NCBI RefSeq assembly: GCF_008831285.2
Contig: NC_045142.1
Location: 14,819,354 to 14,883,353 of the forward strand
Source of the DNA: Nymphaea colorata
Taxonomy: Eukaryota > Streptophyta > Magnoliopsida > Nymphaeales > Nymphaeaceae
Direction of reading: 5' to 3'
DNA: 64,000 bases
Position 1 is the first letter of the stretch. Each line of letters opens with the position of its first letter. Below, in pieces: positions 1-12,902 of the stretch. Both the position numbers and the translations under genes were made by a program. The notes beneath the pieces were generated by a model. It did no database searches. It was not told the origin of the DNA and saw only the letters and a program-made list of their open reading frames with translations.

Positions 1-112
1 TGAGCTTGTAATTCTCCATCTTAAGAGACACATACAGTTGCCCACCGACCTGGTCCAGGCCCTCCCCACCGCCATGCCCGCTTTCCGAATTCCTGGAAGT
101 ACTAGCCCCCAT
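1..112 (-). CDS. F2KP: 6-phosphofructo-2-kinase/fructose-2,6-bisphosphatase, N-terminal exon (partial, runs off left edge)
   Basis: Reading the minus strand from the ATG at 110-112 gives 37 codons without a stop, up to the window edge. The peptide starts MGASTSRNSESG, has a Gly-rich linker, and continues GGQLYVSLKMENYKL. This matches from memory the start of plant F2KP, whose N-terminal regulatory extension opens with MG...S and then GGQLYVSLKMEN at the beginning of a starch-binding-like (CBM20) domain. The family enzyme is cytosolic. It makes and breaks fructose-2,6-bisphosphate, the signal that sets sucrose versus starch partitioning. The kinase and phosphatase domains would lie to the left of the window. 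MGAST fits an N-myristoylation signal, which is inference. The start is chosen because the family begins exactly here and no upstream in-frame ATG is needed. Recognition rests on only 37 residues. Confidence 0.82.
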   Translation of the reverse strand, partial: MGASTSRNSESGHGGGEGLDQVGGQLYVSLKMENYKL

Positions 113-345
113 CGGTTGCTTGGGGATACTGATGAAAAAGCAAGGCCAAAGAAAGAAGAGAAATACGAGTGAGCTCTCTTGCGCGATAAGAGAATAAGGA
201 GGAATGTCACTCTATCTTGTTCGCCGGCCTCTTTTCATTGCATCGTCAGTGTTATTATCGAGTTTGGAGACTACCAACGAAATGATATTCTCTTTTTTTC
301 TTCTTCTTAAGGAGATTTGCGGCCGTCTTTATAGGAATAAGGAGG
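113..345 (-). promoter_or_regulatory. Probable 5' UTR and core promoter of F2KP
   Basis: On the minus strand a TATA-like CTATAAAG lies at 327-334, about 215 bases upstream of the F2KP ATG. That would place transcription start near 300 and give a 5' UTR of about 190 bases. The stretch nearest the ATG is purine-rich on the plus strand, so the transcript would carry a pyrimidine-rich leader, common in plants. No intron is visible between the TATA-like site and the ATG. The site was chosen by eye, so this is a proposal only. Confidence 0.3.
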
Positions 346-2669
346 ACCGTCTAACGTCTCTGCAACCGACTATGGGAATGAGAATCTCATAACCCAATGG
401 CAACGAGGGAAGGAGAAAAGGAGACTACCTGCTTTTAGGTGAGGTGAGGATGATGAAAGGGAAGCCCCTGGCGCTGCTTTCTTCGGCCTACTCAGGTGGT
501 TGAAAAGGGGAGGAAGAGCGTTACCCGACTCGTGTCCAGGGCTTTCGGTGAACGTACTGGCACGCGCCGCTTGGAGGCCTCGAGAGATGCTTTGGAGATC
601 GCCTGGAACAGGTCATCGCAGATCGCCGGGCGTATTGGATGGACGTGATGATCCAGAGTTCAATCACTAGCGAACGAAGATATGATCATTCAAGGGTCGA
701 GCAAAAGGGATTCAGTCCACGACCCTACCACCATAAACCCATATGAGAGATCATCCATCGACGCCATGTCCTCATTTGGTGGGTCCAAACGGATCTCAAA
801 AGCCGGACCGCTGACCACTAGATTTAAAGGGTGAACCTACCCTTCTCGGTCAAAACCCCTCAAGGACGATTTTGCCCCCAGTTTAATTCACACCTGCTTT
901 TGCTTGAGTTTCACAATGGTTGAAGGATGATTATTTGCCTGACCAATCAATCCATCATGATGGATAAACATCTGATTCAGTTGAACTATGCTTTAACAAA
1001 ATCTTCGTCAACTTCAACCCCCCAAATTCATCAGCCATGGTGTGTAAGAAACATAACTATTCTTTCACATGCATGAATTCAATGAATTTTAACCAAATAC
1101 GTTTTTCCTTACATCTTCTCTTGTAGAAACATGTTTGTCAATGGCAGCTTATTACTATAGAAGCCCTAAAGGATCGTTGCTTCAAGAAGAGGCTAGGGAG
1201 CAAGAATCGCAACCATCAACATGGATCACCAGTATAAGAGGATATGCTTAAATAGAGTGGGCCAAGTAGTCGAGCATCTAATATGGAAAATATAATAAGA
1301 CCAGCCAAATCTAAAAATAAATGTGATTAAGAGTGAGCATCAGGCCAAGTACCGATGAGTAGTTAGGTACTTGGCCTATAATGGGCTGAGCTTGAGCTGA
1401 CTAGTTTGGCTTGAGTTGGATAATGGGGTTCGACTCGATCAGATATATACATATACATAGCCCGTCTCTCACGGCTGCTTCAACTGCCATCCAATTTTAT
1501 TTTGATCGGACGGTTAATGTACGACAAAAAAAAGGGGGACAGCCGTCAGGGGTCTTCGAATGCCATTCCATTCCGCATGTTTCTTCTCTCTCTCCTCCCG
1601 CCTGGTCAGCTCGCCATCGTCACTCCTACCTGAAGTTCAGACGTCACCGGTGGCCTGACATAGCGATCGACGACCATCTCCATGGCGACGGCAATGGTCA
1701 GGCAGCTCCTTCTGCTTTTCCCCTTCGGGGCAGCCACATTCAACTTTCCCTTTTCTGTTCCTAGGGTTTGCCTCTCACATAGAGGAAGCCCCATGGTGTG
1801 CGTACGTTGCACACCAAATGTTCGATTCAATGCATGATAGACCTGATCAACGTATGTGTGCATGGTTTGAAGGTGCCATAGATCAATTGAGTGTGTGAAG
1901 ATTATGGAACTAAACGCTTGAGACCTGACGTAAATTTTTCTTAAGACATTAGCTGCGTTCTTTGTTCAATATTACTATCTATTATGGAAGTCTCTCTTGT
2001 CAACATGTTGAAATCTCTTTTGAAGTAACATGAGTAAAAAGACCCGAAACAAACTGTAGCTGATGCTCCTGCAGTACAAAATTAACACTGTTTTGAATTG
2101 CACTAAACCACAAAGATAGCTAGATGTGTCGACTGCAGTGTGATGACTATTTTGAAGAGTTCACTAGGCAGATGAAAGACAGAGATTTTGGTTCGGTTGG
2201 TGAATGTATGATGCTGAAACTTTGGCTCAAACTTTACGCAAGCTGCAATTCTTTTCACAATGGTCACCAAATAGATGTTAACGATATTTCTATCTCTCTC
2301 TGAAATATTCACGACCTATAAAAAAAATATCACTTGGAATGTGGAATTGTGAGCCCTTGCTTTTTTGAACATTTACGTATATGTGCATGGGTTTGAAGGT
2401 ACCAGAGGTCATGTTTTTGAAGGTTTGTTGCAAAACTATAATCCATTTATACTTCAACCAAATAGAGATTTCTGATCCTTGTGAAATTAAAATCAGGTCT
2501 AAAATCCTAAGGTCTGATCAGATCACTTCAGATATAAGGATGCTAAAGCTTTAAACATGAGGCCCTCCTACTCTGCAACCAATCCGACCAAGAGCAGGTC
2601 CATGGATGTCCAAAGTCCTAGCACAAATTTATTAGAATAGTCAAGAACACAATTATACTCAACCGTGTA
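346..2669. other. Intergenic, no gene recognised
   Basis: I see no ORF with family resemblance here. The part from about 440 to 800 is richer in G and C than its surroundings and may belong to the upstream region of F2KP. The rest is AT-rich and ordinary. Confidence 0.5.
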
Positions 2670-3853
2670 TAGGGCTGGGCATCAGGCAGGGGCAGGCCAG
2701 GCTGGTCGGAAAAAAATGACCAAATGTAAGCCTGTTAATGCCATTGGACCAGCCCAAGGCCTGGCCCATTTCTAACCGGGCCAGGCTTTTTTGGGTCAGG
2801 GCCCGGGCCGAGGTTTTTCAGGATGGGCCAGACTTTTTTGGGCCAAGCCGGGCTATCCAAAATATAAGCTTATAAATAAAGCTTATTCACATTACCATCA
2901 AGCACAATGTTACACAATGAGCAAAAGATATGAGGGAGCCAACATGCCCCATCTAGCAAAAGTTATGCAATGAGCAAAAGATATGATCTTCATTTGATAC
3001 ACCATTAACAAAAAAAAAACATACAAACTTTTAATCAAATATGACTTCCCCAGTCCCCAACAAAAAAATATTAGACAAAGTGTAATACACAATACTAACA
3101 ATGACATATATTGAGAAACTTTTGTTCGTCAACCATCAGCAAAATTACATCATAGCTTAACAAAACACATTTAAACTTTGACTTTCACGAAGACTTATAT
3201 TATATGACTTCCTTTCTTCAGTTATCCTGCAAAACACTTTCAATGGTTAGTCTACAAAGTAAATAAAAATAACGTGTAACAAATATTATATAGTAAACTG
3301 AAACACACCATATACAAAAGATTTACCACAATGAAATGTGAATCATGCATCGAATTATCATTCGTCATTCGTCACAAGAAGATTGCCCCCTATCTTCAAA
3401 ACTACAAAGAACACATCATCACCAACAAACTATAATGTTAGTATATCATGAAAAACAAAAGGAATGATTAAAATTTATCATTAAACAATGAACATCTTAC
3501 GTTGCACATTCATTGTCTTCATCATGAATCCAACTCTGTGTGACAATTTCAAGAGTGGTTGAATATCGATAATCATTAATGATTCTTCCAGTTGTACTGA
3601 ATGCAGACTCAGATGCAACTGTGGATATAGGAATTGCCAATATATCTAGAGCTATTTTGGATAAATCTCTATAATTATTTTTATTTGCTTTCCACCAAGA
3701 TAATGTATTGAAGTCTTCATGAGGTCGAGGTCGTTCTGTTGAACCAGTTAAATATGCTTCCAGATCTATGCAAGGTACTTGAGTAGATGCAGAACTCATG
3801 TAATATGTGAAGAAGACATCTCTTGAAAAATCTCTATCTTCTTCAAATTCCAC
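2670..3853 (-). mobile_element. hAT-type DNA transposon, 3' end remnant
   Basis: The left boundary is proposed at TAGGGCTGGGC (2670-2680), which looks like a plant hAT terminal inverted repeat. It is followed by subterminal GC-rich words that recur at 2760-2860, such as GGGCCAGGC then TTTTTTGGG, and GGGCCAGAC then TTTTTTGGG. The minus-strand hAT dimerisation domain at 3497-3853 points its C-terminus toward this end, the expected arrangement. No matching right-hand terminus was found, so the element is truncated or its other end has decayed. The 8-base duplication expected of hAT could not be confirmed. Confidence 0.55.
3497..3853 (-). pseudogene. hAT transposase C-terminal dimerisation domain (hATC) fragment
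   Basis: The 118-residue frame holds the family core in order: a YLTGS-like stretch, then FNTLSWWKANKNNYRDLS, then ALDILAIPISTVASESAFS, then TGRIINDYRYS. This is the hATC dimerisation region that ends hAT transposases (Ac, Tam3 and related domesticated proteins). Full transposases are about 600-800 residues, so only the last fifth or so remains. The DDE catalytic core and the BED zinc finger are not visible upstream. The initial Met is probably just the first Met in an eroded frame. It could not transpose anything alone. Confidence 0.85.
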
Positions 3854-3988
3854 AAGGAACTGATGTCATGAATCAATGGAACTGAAAAAGACATTCGATC
3901 AAGAGAAACAACATGATGAATATAGATAAAAAATTGGGCATAATGGAGAGCAAAAGTAACATTAAAGAAAAACAATTCTTCGTTCATG

Positions 3989-4019
3989 AGAGAGAGAGAG
4001 AAAGAGAGAGAGAAAGAGA
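3989..4019. repeat. GA-rich microsatellite
   Basis: A run of GA with occasional AAAG interruptions. It also creates low-complexity reading frames on the minus strand (Leu/Ser-rich), which I do not treat as genes. Confidence 0.9.
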
Positions 4020-7000
4020 CAACAAATGATCTCAGATTCATGCAAAATCACGTGGAGGGCATCTAGGCATATGAAACTAACACCCTGAAGTAACGGTTTT
4101 GAAAAACCTATGCAGGTGATGGAGAAATGTGCAATGATCAAACACAAAAGTTCTGGCTTAACAGAAAATAAAATAGTGGATCATAGAAAACAATCTGGCT
4201 TTCAAGAAAGAGATAGCCTGACGACCTCAACTTCGTGCACAATTACATGGGGAGCATCTAGACATGTCTAATTAACTTCTTAAGTGATGGATTTGGAAAA
4301 TGATGTCTAGATTCTAACCTAAATGTTACCAAAGTTGAGTCAGAAAATTACATCTTACGCTATGCAGAAATGCAGTTATGATCCAATGGACAACTTTGAA
4401 CGAGCAAAAGGGGAACTAAACAACTTCAGTTTTAGCTGAAAATCAGTGAGGGGGACAAATTAGTATGTGGGTAAGTATAATGCAGTTTACAACATCTCAA
4501 TATCACACCCCTGCAGAGACCTATGAGATCTGGAAGCTGGGGCTTGATATATGTGAGGTAGTTACAAGTGCATATGAACATAAAAAAAGCATGATAAACT
4601 TCAAAATCTGGTTGATGAAGTACCAAAACTAATGAACAAGAACATGGTTGCAACTTGACATGGTGGCTTTTGGGATATGGGAGATGCAATACCACTTTGT
4701 GGTTTGTCCAGTGACATCCTGCCTTGGATCTAGTGGATTCAAAAGTTAAGGATCTATGCAAATTGTGAATACCACAAGTAGAATATGACATAAACTGGCC
4801 AACGAGTGGAAAGTTAAACAAGGGGTTCAACCACGGCCAAATCTAATAAAACTTGCATGGATAACTCTAGACATGTAGATAAAGATATTTCCCATCGATG
4901 AACTCGAATATCGAAATTTAAACTATATAACATCGAGAAGTCATGCAAGTTCTCATCATCTGTTTTCTGCAAAACTTCATATTACAGAAAACAGGTTTCT
5001 ATATTTTGGATAGAAGAGTGGCAAAACGACTTGCAAAACATACAAACTTGGACTCATTGGAAGCTAGCAAATAGCAAAACTTTGCCTTTTACTGGATTGA
5101 GAGATTCCACCTGGTTCTTGAGCTATGACATCATGAGATCTGGCAAAATTGGGGTCCAAAATTTCCCAAAGAAGAAATTACAAAATTATATTTTTGTATT
5201 TTGTGCATAAGAGAGGGAAAATAGACTTCAAATCAAATAAAAGTGGTTCTAAATGAAAGTAGATCCTTGCGATTACAGAGCATACTTAACATTGGAAACT
5301 AATCCTGTAGCAAAGGTTCCAGCATATGAAAAATGGACAAAATTTCTGCTACATGCAAGATGAGTCTACCTGAGACAACAACGAAGTACTACTACATGAG
5401 AAAGTGTGTTCACATAACCTACACGACCATCATGATAAAAACCAAAAATAAAATGGATCCTAACCAGAAGTATGCATCTAATGTCAATATGTTTAAGCAT
5501 TGATGTTAGCCATTTTGGTGGATTCTAGGATTCTACCCATGAAACAGATAGAATGTCCTCAAACTAGCTGTGATCATGAAATGTGGAAAAATATGGAGAT
5601 ATAAATAAGAACATTAAATTGTAGGGATGCCTAACATGGGTTGGGGGTTTGAAGGGCTGGACCTCTTACTAGGATGTTGTTGAGCCCACACAAGGGATCC
5701 CTGCAAGCCCCCATAGGGAGCAAGTGGTGTCATGTAAGGAGTTATTCATGCATAGGAGAGACAAAGAACGATACCCACTTGGAGACGCCTCTCATCTTCT
5801 TTGGCGAAGCATTTTCTTCTCTATTTTCTCCTCATCCTCCTCTTTTCTTCCTCTACTAGATCTATAATATAGGGAACTTTACTGATTGAATCTCTTCTAA
5901 AAATCCTAGAGAATTCCTAAGTTGGAGAGAGATCTAAGAGAGAAATAATAAAGAGAAAGGAGAAAGTCCTTACCAGGGAAACTCCTAAGCCAGGCCCTCT
6001 TTATAGTTTTTTGAGGGTAGCATTCCGGTAAAATCCACTTAGGGTTGGCAGCACCTGTTGCCAGTTTTGTAATGTAACCACACTTAAAAGGAAGCTAAAC
6101 CCTCGCTTGGATGGTTGAAATTGCATCTACTGACATGCATTGGCATCTAGTGAATTTAGAACTTGTCATTGGATTTAGATACAATTTGATTTGGAAAGAG
6201 ATTTGGATCTCCATTTCAGATAATATATTGGATTTAATATCTAAATTTTGTCTTGAAGCTTAGATTTGGATCTAGAAAAGATCTAGAACCAATACTTGGT
6301 ATAGAATTATGGATCTAGATCATCAATCTAAACCTAGATTTGGTATGACATGGGGGCTTCCCTTTCTAGGTCCCACATAGCCAGTGGGTCTGGTGTAGGT
6401 TCGGTTGACTAACCCTAGACAGGTAAACTCAAACTTCAATTGGTTTTAGGAGTTGGGTGCATTGATTGAACCTGGTCAAAGAAAAATTGTTTTGGTGATC
6501 GGTTTAGTAGGCTTCAGCTTGCCAAGGTTGGAATTGAACTAGGTTTAAGCCAGGGTGAAAACTAGGCTCGATTGGTCTTGAACTGGCATTACATCATTTT
6601 AGGTAGGTTTGGATGACCTGACCTGTGATGATTGAATCTAGGCTGGTGACTGAGTTTAGCTAGCAGAGCCAAGTTCAGTTTTGTTGGAATGGTTGGGCCT
6701 GGTCAAAGGTGCTCTAATTTAGGGAGGCTTTACAAAACAAATTTGGTGAACCCTTATAGTTGTAAATTTAGGCAGTTAAAATAGGTTACATAGATCTTAT
6801 GGAGCTAAATTTGATAGTTTTGTTTGAACTAGGATCTTTAGGTCCAATTGAGGCAATTTTTGACAAGTATGATTCTATTGCTCCAATGAGCATATTTCTA
6901 GTAGGTTTTGAAAAGTGACGGTTGTGGAGCCTAATGAACCTACCTTTGGTAGGATTATGGGAACTAGGGTTTGTAGGCCCTATTGAGTCTATCCATGGTA

Positions 7001-9059
7001 GGTTGAAGTCTAGTGAGTAATAATTGTAGAACCTGCTTAAAATAGCAGCCTCTTGAATTTGGTCCTTAAATTTGGAAAGGTTAGGCATTATATCCTAGAT
7101 CGTAGCATAGTTTAGACAAAATTCAAGAATGTTGACCACTGTGCTTAAAAAGTCAGTTTTTCTAAAAATAGCTGGATGCGAATAGGATAGAAGTAGTAAG
7201 GCTAGGATTAAAATGGACATTTGGTGAATTTTGTTGGCTTTGGTAGGGTTTTGATAGGTTGAGATGAGAGAACCCAGATCAATGAATCCCAAACTTCGTT
7301 CAATTGAAAAATCAAGAAATTTTGATGAAATTCAAGCTAACATAATTTGCAGACGTGAACATGAATGAGTGAGTTAGTCTGATATGGTTAGTGAATTTGT
7401 AAAATTAAAATTGTGCTTCACCACTAATAGTGTGGCTGGAATAAATTTGAGGAAAGCTAGATCAACTGATGAGGATGATATCTGCAACTCCACAAGAGAT
7501 GACATGATGAAATTGTAATGAAATTGACCTCAAACATAGTGGTAGTCACTAGGGAGAGTTACCCCCTAATGGCTTGGAAACTTGATTTGAACTATTAATC
7601 TGAGCTAGGGTTAAGCTATTCGTAGTATGACTAACAAGTCCTAAGTTTACTCTAGGTTAACTCAACCTAAACGTGGTGGAATTGAGCTAAAACTACTAAA
7701 ATGAGTACTTGGATGACCTGCCTTTTAAGGTATGGACTTAGTAGAACTAAAATCAGGTAATTGTACTACCCGAGCCATTGAAGTTGAGCTGGATTTCATA
7801 TGAAGAGCTGCTCCTAAGCTAGGTTAGGGATGATAATCGAAAATGTAGCTAAAATGGCCATTTATGGCATAATGGGACCATCAAAACTCAGGTAAGCTAG
7901 GTTAAGCCAAGATCAGCAATGCGGAACACTAGTAAGCCAAACATGAAAGGTCCTAGGATCTACTCTAAGGTTTAAAATGGGTTGGTAGAGGTAATGCACT
8001 CAAATGAGGTCATTTCTAGGGCTTTCTAGTGTTTAAGGGCAAATGATAAAAGTGACCTAGGTTTAACCTAGGGGATTAGGGTTTTCCTAGGTTTAGGATA
8101 ATAGTAATCCTACTGGAGATAATATGACATTGCTCTAGGATCAGGGACCAAACAATTGAAAAAATAGTTCGACAATAGTAATTACATAGGTGGAATAGGG
8201 TAAAATAGTCATTTTATGTTGTCAAAACTTTAGGACATTTATTGCTCGATTGTGATGAGTTGAAGGATAGAATAATTTTGACGGGAATCAAGTTAAAATT
8301 TGATTTGGGATGTCATTCTAAGTACCACAAGTGGGAGTGATTGAGCATGGTGAATGAGGGGCCTTGAGTTGAGCTACATCTAGAACATTTGAACTCGATC
8401 TGAAATAAGGATAGGCTAAACCAAGCTAAGGAAACACCATGCTGAATTTGGTTTGGATTGACTACACTCAATTGAGCTATAACTGAAACTAAGGTTTCTC
8501 TAAGTGGAGTGATCATGCTTAAAGACAGGGTTTTGTTGAGTTAAGCCAGTTTTAGAAGCTTTAACTTTATGAGCTACTAATGGTGAATTTCTTGGGATAA
8601 AATAAACTAGATCTGAGCCTGCCAAAGAAATTGCTATTAAATTGATTTGAAATGAATTCATTTTAGCTCAATTTCAATTGATCTTACCTAAATTGAACTA
8701 TGAGTGGTTATACTCTATGAGCCAGTAAAGTTAAACTCATTTTGGTTGAAATGTATACATTAGGCTTTGTCTGAAGTTCAATTGCATAATGGAACTTAAA
8801 TTGAGCTCATTTCTTAGAACATGGTGCTGATTTGACTCAATTAAGCTAAGTCAAGTACAAACAAACTCAAGCTTTTATTCATAATAGGGAGAATTTATCT
8901 AGAAAATGTCGAGTTGAAAGGAAATATTGTCCTAACTGGGTGATTTGAGCAGGTCTGGATGCAACTGCCCTCAGCAGTGGGTGGACACACACGTGTACTT
9001 GGCATTGTTGCTTTTCACCAGCCCTTCTGTTCTTACATAGTCGTGCAGACCCTTTAGAG
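4020..9059. other. Five kilobases without a recognisable gene
   Basis: Every frame is broken by stops at short intervals and nothing resembles a known domain. From about 6000 to 8900 the same words recur in degenerate form (variants of ctaggttta, ggttaagcca, gagctaaa, ttgaact). That suggests old repeat-derived sequence, possibly the non-coding part of an LTR element. A pyrimidine-rich patch lies at 5790-5860. I cannot assign an element type. Confidence 0.4.
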
Positions 9060-9064
9060 GCTTC

Positions 9065-9438
9065 TAAAAGAATTTCCAGAATGAAGAAGGAAATTAACAC
9101 ACAACAAAAATGCAAGGCGAGTTACGTGGTTCGATCATATATTGATCTACGTCCACGGAATGATGGTCTTCTATATTTTTGATTTTTCAACTCTCTATTT
9201 ACAGATTTCCTGTCTTTGATTTTATACATTGATTCTAGACGTTGGAGAGTTCAACGTCTCTTTCAACGACAGGATTTTGTTTCTCTTCATAGTCGTCTCC
9301 AATAGGAAATCATGCTTTGTTTCCTTCATTGTTGTTGTGTTGTTTTTGTCAAGAGTATCACCTTCTATGGAGAGAGCCATTGATCCACTTTCTATTGTGG
9401 AGAGAGCCATTGGGCTGTTTTCATAATTTTCGTTAACA
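9065..9438 (-). repeat. Element A 3' LTR
   Basis: On the minus strand it begins TGTTAACG (9431-9438) and ends CTTTTA (9065-9070), so it lacks the standard terminal CA. The boundary is still fixed by the gcttc duplication just outside. The polypurine tract GACGAGGGG lies directly upstream on the minus strand, at 9439-9447. Confidence 0.92.
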
Positions 9439-9590
9439 CCCCTCGTCAATCTCATCCTGTCTTTGATAGGGTTGAGATTGAACTTGATGACCTTTAACTT
9501 TGGCGTTATTGCTACATGTGTCTGCTTTAACAAGGGTTTGGTCAAGACGTCAGCAATTTGATCCTTGGTTGAAATGTACTTGATGGCCAA
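9222..9590 (-). pseudogene. Element A: end of RNase H and polyprotein C-terminus
   Basis: This frame continues the RT-RNase H frame past the TGA at 9717-9719 in the same phase. It contains AIKYISTKDQIADVLTKPL, the conserved last motif of copia RNase H, then KLKVIKFNLN, and reads on through the PPT into the LTR. In the intact element this would be the end of the pol polyprotein; the natural stop seems to have been lost. Confidence 0.85.
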
Positions 9591-9716
9591 TTCTCCTTTG
9601 GCAAGCTTGTCTCTAACAAAGAGAAGATCGATTTCTACATGCTTGCATCTATAATGATATACTGGATGTGATGCTAGATATGTGGCTCCAATGTTGTCAC
9701 ACCAAAGAATTGGTTC

Positions 9717-11018
9717 TCAGGATGATTTTATTCCAAGTTCTTGCAATAGAAATTTGATCCAAGTAACTTCGGCTGTTGCATTAGCGATGGCCCTGTATTC
9801 TGCTTCAGTACTTGAGCGAGATACTACATTTTGCTTCTTTGAACTCCAAGAGACAAGATTTTTCCCAAGGAATATTGCGTAGCCGCTAGTAGATTGTCTG
9901 TCATCCGGGAATCCAGCCCAATCAGCATCACTGTATGCTGAGATATCCATTTCCATACACGGCGTTAGACTTAATCTATGGTCAAAAGTTTGCTTTAGAT
10001 ATCTTAATATTCGCTTCACGGCAGCCCAATGGATGTTTTTTGGATTGTGCATATATTGACAAACTTTGTTCACTGCAAACGATATGTCTGGTCTCGTCAT
10101 TGTAGCATACTGTAAAGCTCCAACTATGCTTCTATATAGGCTTGGATCATGGAAGGAAAAACCTGAGTGTGCTGTCAAAGTTGGTGATGTAGCCATGGGT
10201 GTAGAGATCGGTTTTGCTCCCACCATACTTGTTTTCTTAAGTAGTTCCAAGATGTATTTCTGTTGAGATAAGAACAAGCCTTGAGGAGAATGCTTTGCTT
10301 CAATGCCCAAGAAGAAGTGTAGATCTCCTAGATCTTTGTTTGCAAATTCTGATTTGAAGGCAGCAATCAGTTTTTGGATGTGCATATCTGAACTTCCTGT
10401 CAAGATGGTGTCGTCCACGTAAATGAGAATGTACATGACCGTGTTTGTATCCTTGTAGATGAAAAGCAAGGTGTCTGTTTTGGCTCCTTGAAAACCCATT
10501 TTGTGAAGAAAAGTGCTTAGACGTGAAAACCAAGCTCTTGGGGCTTGCTTCAAGCCATAGAGCGCTTTGTGAAGCTTGCAAACGTGATTGGGATAGTTCT
10601 TATCCTCAAAGCCGGGCGGTTGGAACATGTAGACTTCTTCTTCTAGTGTTCCATGGAGAAAAGCATTTTGGACATCCAATTGATTGATTTTCCACCTGCG
10701 ACTCAAAGCAATAGTGAGTATTATTCTAATGGTTGTGGGTTTGACTACTGGGCTGAAGGTTTCAGTGTAATCAATCCCTTCCTTTTGGGTATATCCCTTG
10801 GCTACAAATCTTGCTTTATGCCTTTCTAGCGAACCATCAGCCCTTCTTTTGATTTTGAAGACCCATTTGCATCCTACAATATGTTTGTCACTAGAGATAG
10901 GAACAAGACTCCAAGTTTGATTTTTGAGAAGAGTGAGGTGTTCATTTTTCATAGCTTCTTTCCATTGTCTACAGACAAGAGCTTCTTGAAGAGTATTGGG
11001 CTCGGTCTCAATAGCCAA
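9717..11018 (-). pseudogene. Element A: reverse transcriptase and most of RNase H
   Basis: The 433-residue open stretch opens with the WKxAMKNE region and WSLVPI, followed by GCKWVFKIK, KARFVAKGYTQ, TFSPVVK, and QLDVQNAFLHG. It then shows the catalytic YVDD box (IYVDDTILTG), KDLGDLHFFLGIE, and the connection to RNase H (SDADWAGFPDDRQSTSGY, SRSSTEAEYRA). All RT motifs are intact by eye. It is bounded by in-frame TGA codons at 11112-11114 and 9717-9719, so it cannot be made as part of one polyprotein without readthrough. It copies element RNA into DNA in the family. Confidence 0.93.
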
Positions 11019-11111
11019 ATTTGATGTTGTAGATAGGACTAAAGGATATTTGGTAGCTGAGTGGGTTTCATAGCCGGTATAGCTAGTGTTGGGCTTAACT
11101 ATAACTTGAGA

Positions 11112-12335
11112 TCATGTTGTCATGCTATGGGTTCTAGTAGGCTCAATGATGGGCTTGATATTTTCAGGTTGGACCTGATCAGCTTGAGAACAAGTTATCA
11201 TACTATGGGTTCTGGTAGGTCTACTGCTAGGTTCGACACTTTCAGGTTGGTCTTGGTTTTGGTGGCTCTCATTTGAGCTAGATTGTATCAAATTGACTTG
11301 CTCATCATGGTTGGGAAGGCTTGGTTGAGGGTTGGACGTGGCATGGTTCTCCTCATTATCACTTCTATGATCGTTGGTGTCTTTCAAGTGGTTGACGTTT
11401 AAGAAAATGGGAACAAATTGAGGTGGATGTTGATCACTAGAAGCAGGTTGCTCATTAAGCTTTTCTTCCTTGAAAGGAAAGAATTTTTCATTGAAAACAA
11501 CATGGCGGGAGGTAAAAATCCTTTTATTTTTTAAATTCAGGCAGTAGTAACCTTTGTGTTGAGAGGCATACCCAAGAAAAACACATCTTTCAGATCTGAA
11601 ATCAAGTTTGTGATTTGCATAGGGTCTTAAGTGGGGATAACATTCACAACCAAGGACTTTAAGAAAATTATAATCTAGGATTTTTTGAAATAACTTTTCC
11701 AATGGTGAAAGATAATTGAGAACTTTGATGGGCATACGGTTGATAAGATATATAGCAGAATTGAAAACATAAGTCCAATAATTTTTGGGAATATTTGCTT
11801 CAGCTAGAAGAGACAGGCCAGTTTCAACGATGTGCCTGTGCCGTCTTTCAGCATTCCCATTCTGTTCGGGAGTGTGTGGGCAGCTCTTTCGGTGTCCTAT
11901 GCCATTCTCGGATAAGAATGGTTGTAGGCTTTGGTACTCACCACCCCCATCAGAATGCAAGAATTTAATCTTGTGTCCTGTATGATTTTCAGCGAGCGCT
12001 TTAAAGGATTTAAAAGCAGCCCTAACATCAGATTTCAACTTAAGCAAATAAAACCATATATATCTAGAATATGCATCAACAAAAATAACATAGTAACGAT
12101 AACCATTTGTTCTCATGATCGGGGCAGGTCCCCAAACATCAGAGTAGACAATCTCAAGAGGTTTTTGTGCTTTATAAGAAACAGCTTGAAATGAGAGTTT
12201 ATGACTCTTAGCCTTATGACATGCTTCACATAAAGTTGAAGGAAACAAATGATCATAGCATAAATCAAAATCATTTAAGACACACCTAACTGTAACAAAA
12301 GCGGGATGGCCAAGTCTTTTATGCCAAGTCTCCAA
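11112..12335 (-). pseudogene. Element A: GAG-pre-integrase and integrase
   Basis: The frame starts in the GAG-pre-integrase zinc motif (WHKRLGHPAF, then CEACHKAKSHKL). It holds the DDE core: IVYSDVWGPAP, HSDGGGEYQS, and PEQNGNAERRHRH. The copia-typical second half follows (YLINRMP, CVFLGYASQHKGY, RHVVFNEKFFPF). A polar linker rich in Gln, Asn, Ser and Pro joins it to RT. The GNAERR segment replaces the usual GVAER. A TGA at 12342-12344 separates it from protease and one at 11112-11114 from RT, both in the same frame. Confidence 0.92.
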
Positions 12336-12341
12336 AGATGC

Positions 12342-12800
12342 TCATTCGCTACACATGGCCTCTTTATTTGTTGCAAGATTAATTTTGTAGAGGCCATTCT
12401 GGCTGATTCCTTGTTGCAGTACCTTCCTGGCTTGGTCCTTTACAAAGCACGAGTTAGGATGAAACTCAATATAAACATCATTATTCTTACAAAATTTTTG
12501 AACAGATAGCAAGTTCCTACTTATATTTGGAACATGTAATATATCATTTAAAATCAAATTTCTAGTAGGTATGGATGAACCAATGTGGAGTATAGGCAAA
12601 CCTGTTCCATCGCCAACCTTCAAAGTGTCTCTCCCATGATAATTTGAATGTATAGAAAGTTTGTTTATATCATTGGTGATGTGGTGGGTTGCACTTGAAT
12701 CGGGATACCAATTGCCATCTCCAACTGGTTGATTTGAATAGTTTTCAATGGCAGCATGAAACGCTTGAGGATTTGTGCTCTTGCTCTTGACGAGATTCAA
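12342..12800 (-). pseudogene. Element A: aspartic protease region
   Basis: The frame contains WYPDSSATHHITND, the copia protease active-site region, in which the usual DSGAT reads DSSAT. It then shows KVGDGTGLPILHIG and LNDILHVPNISRNLLSVQKF, the normal tail of the protease and start of the GAG-pre-integrase linker. Upstream, in the same phase, is the CCHC zinc knuckle (CEICEKTGHVAKNC, about 12810-12855). The Gly-to-Ser change next to the catalytic Asp probably kills the enzyme, which is inference. Confidence 0.88.
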
Positions 12801-12902
12801 GTAGGTATAGCAATTTTTAGCTACATGCCCTGTCTTCTCACAAATCTGACATGTTGATCCTTCTTTTCCTTGAAAATTTCTGTTTTTGTATACAAATTTT
12901 CC

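Noticed and set aside
1405-1440. GGTTCGA-like box suggesting a tRNA gene
   Set aside because: No matching A box or cloverleaf arms nearby.
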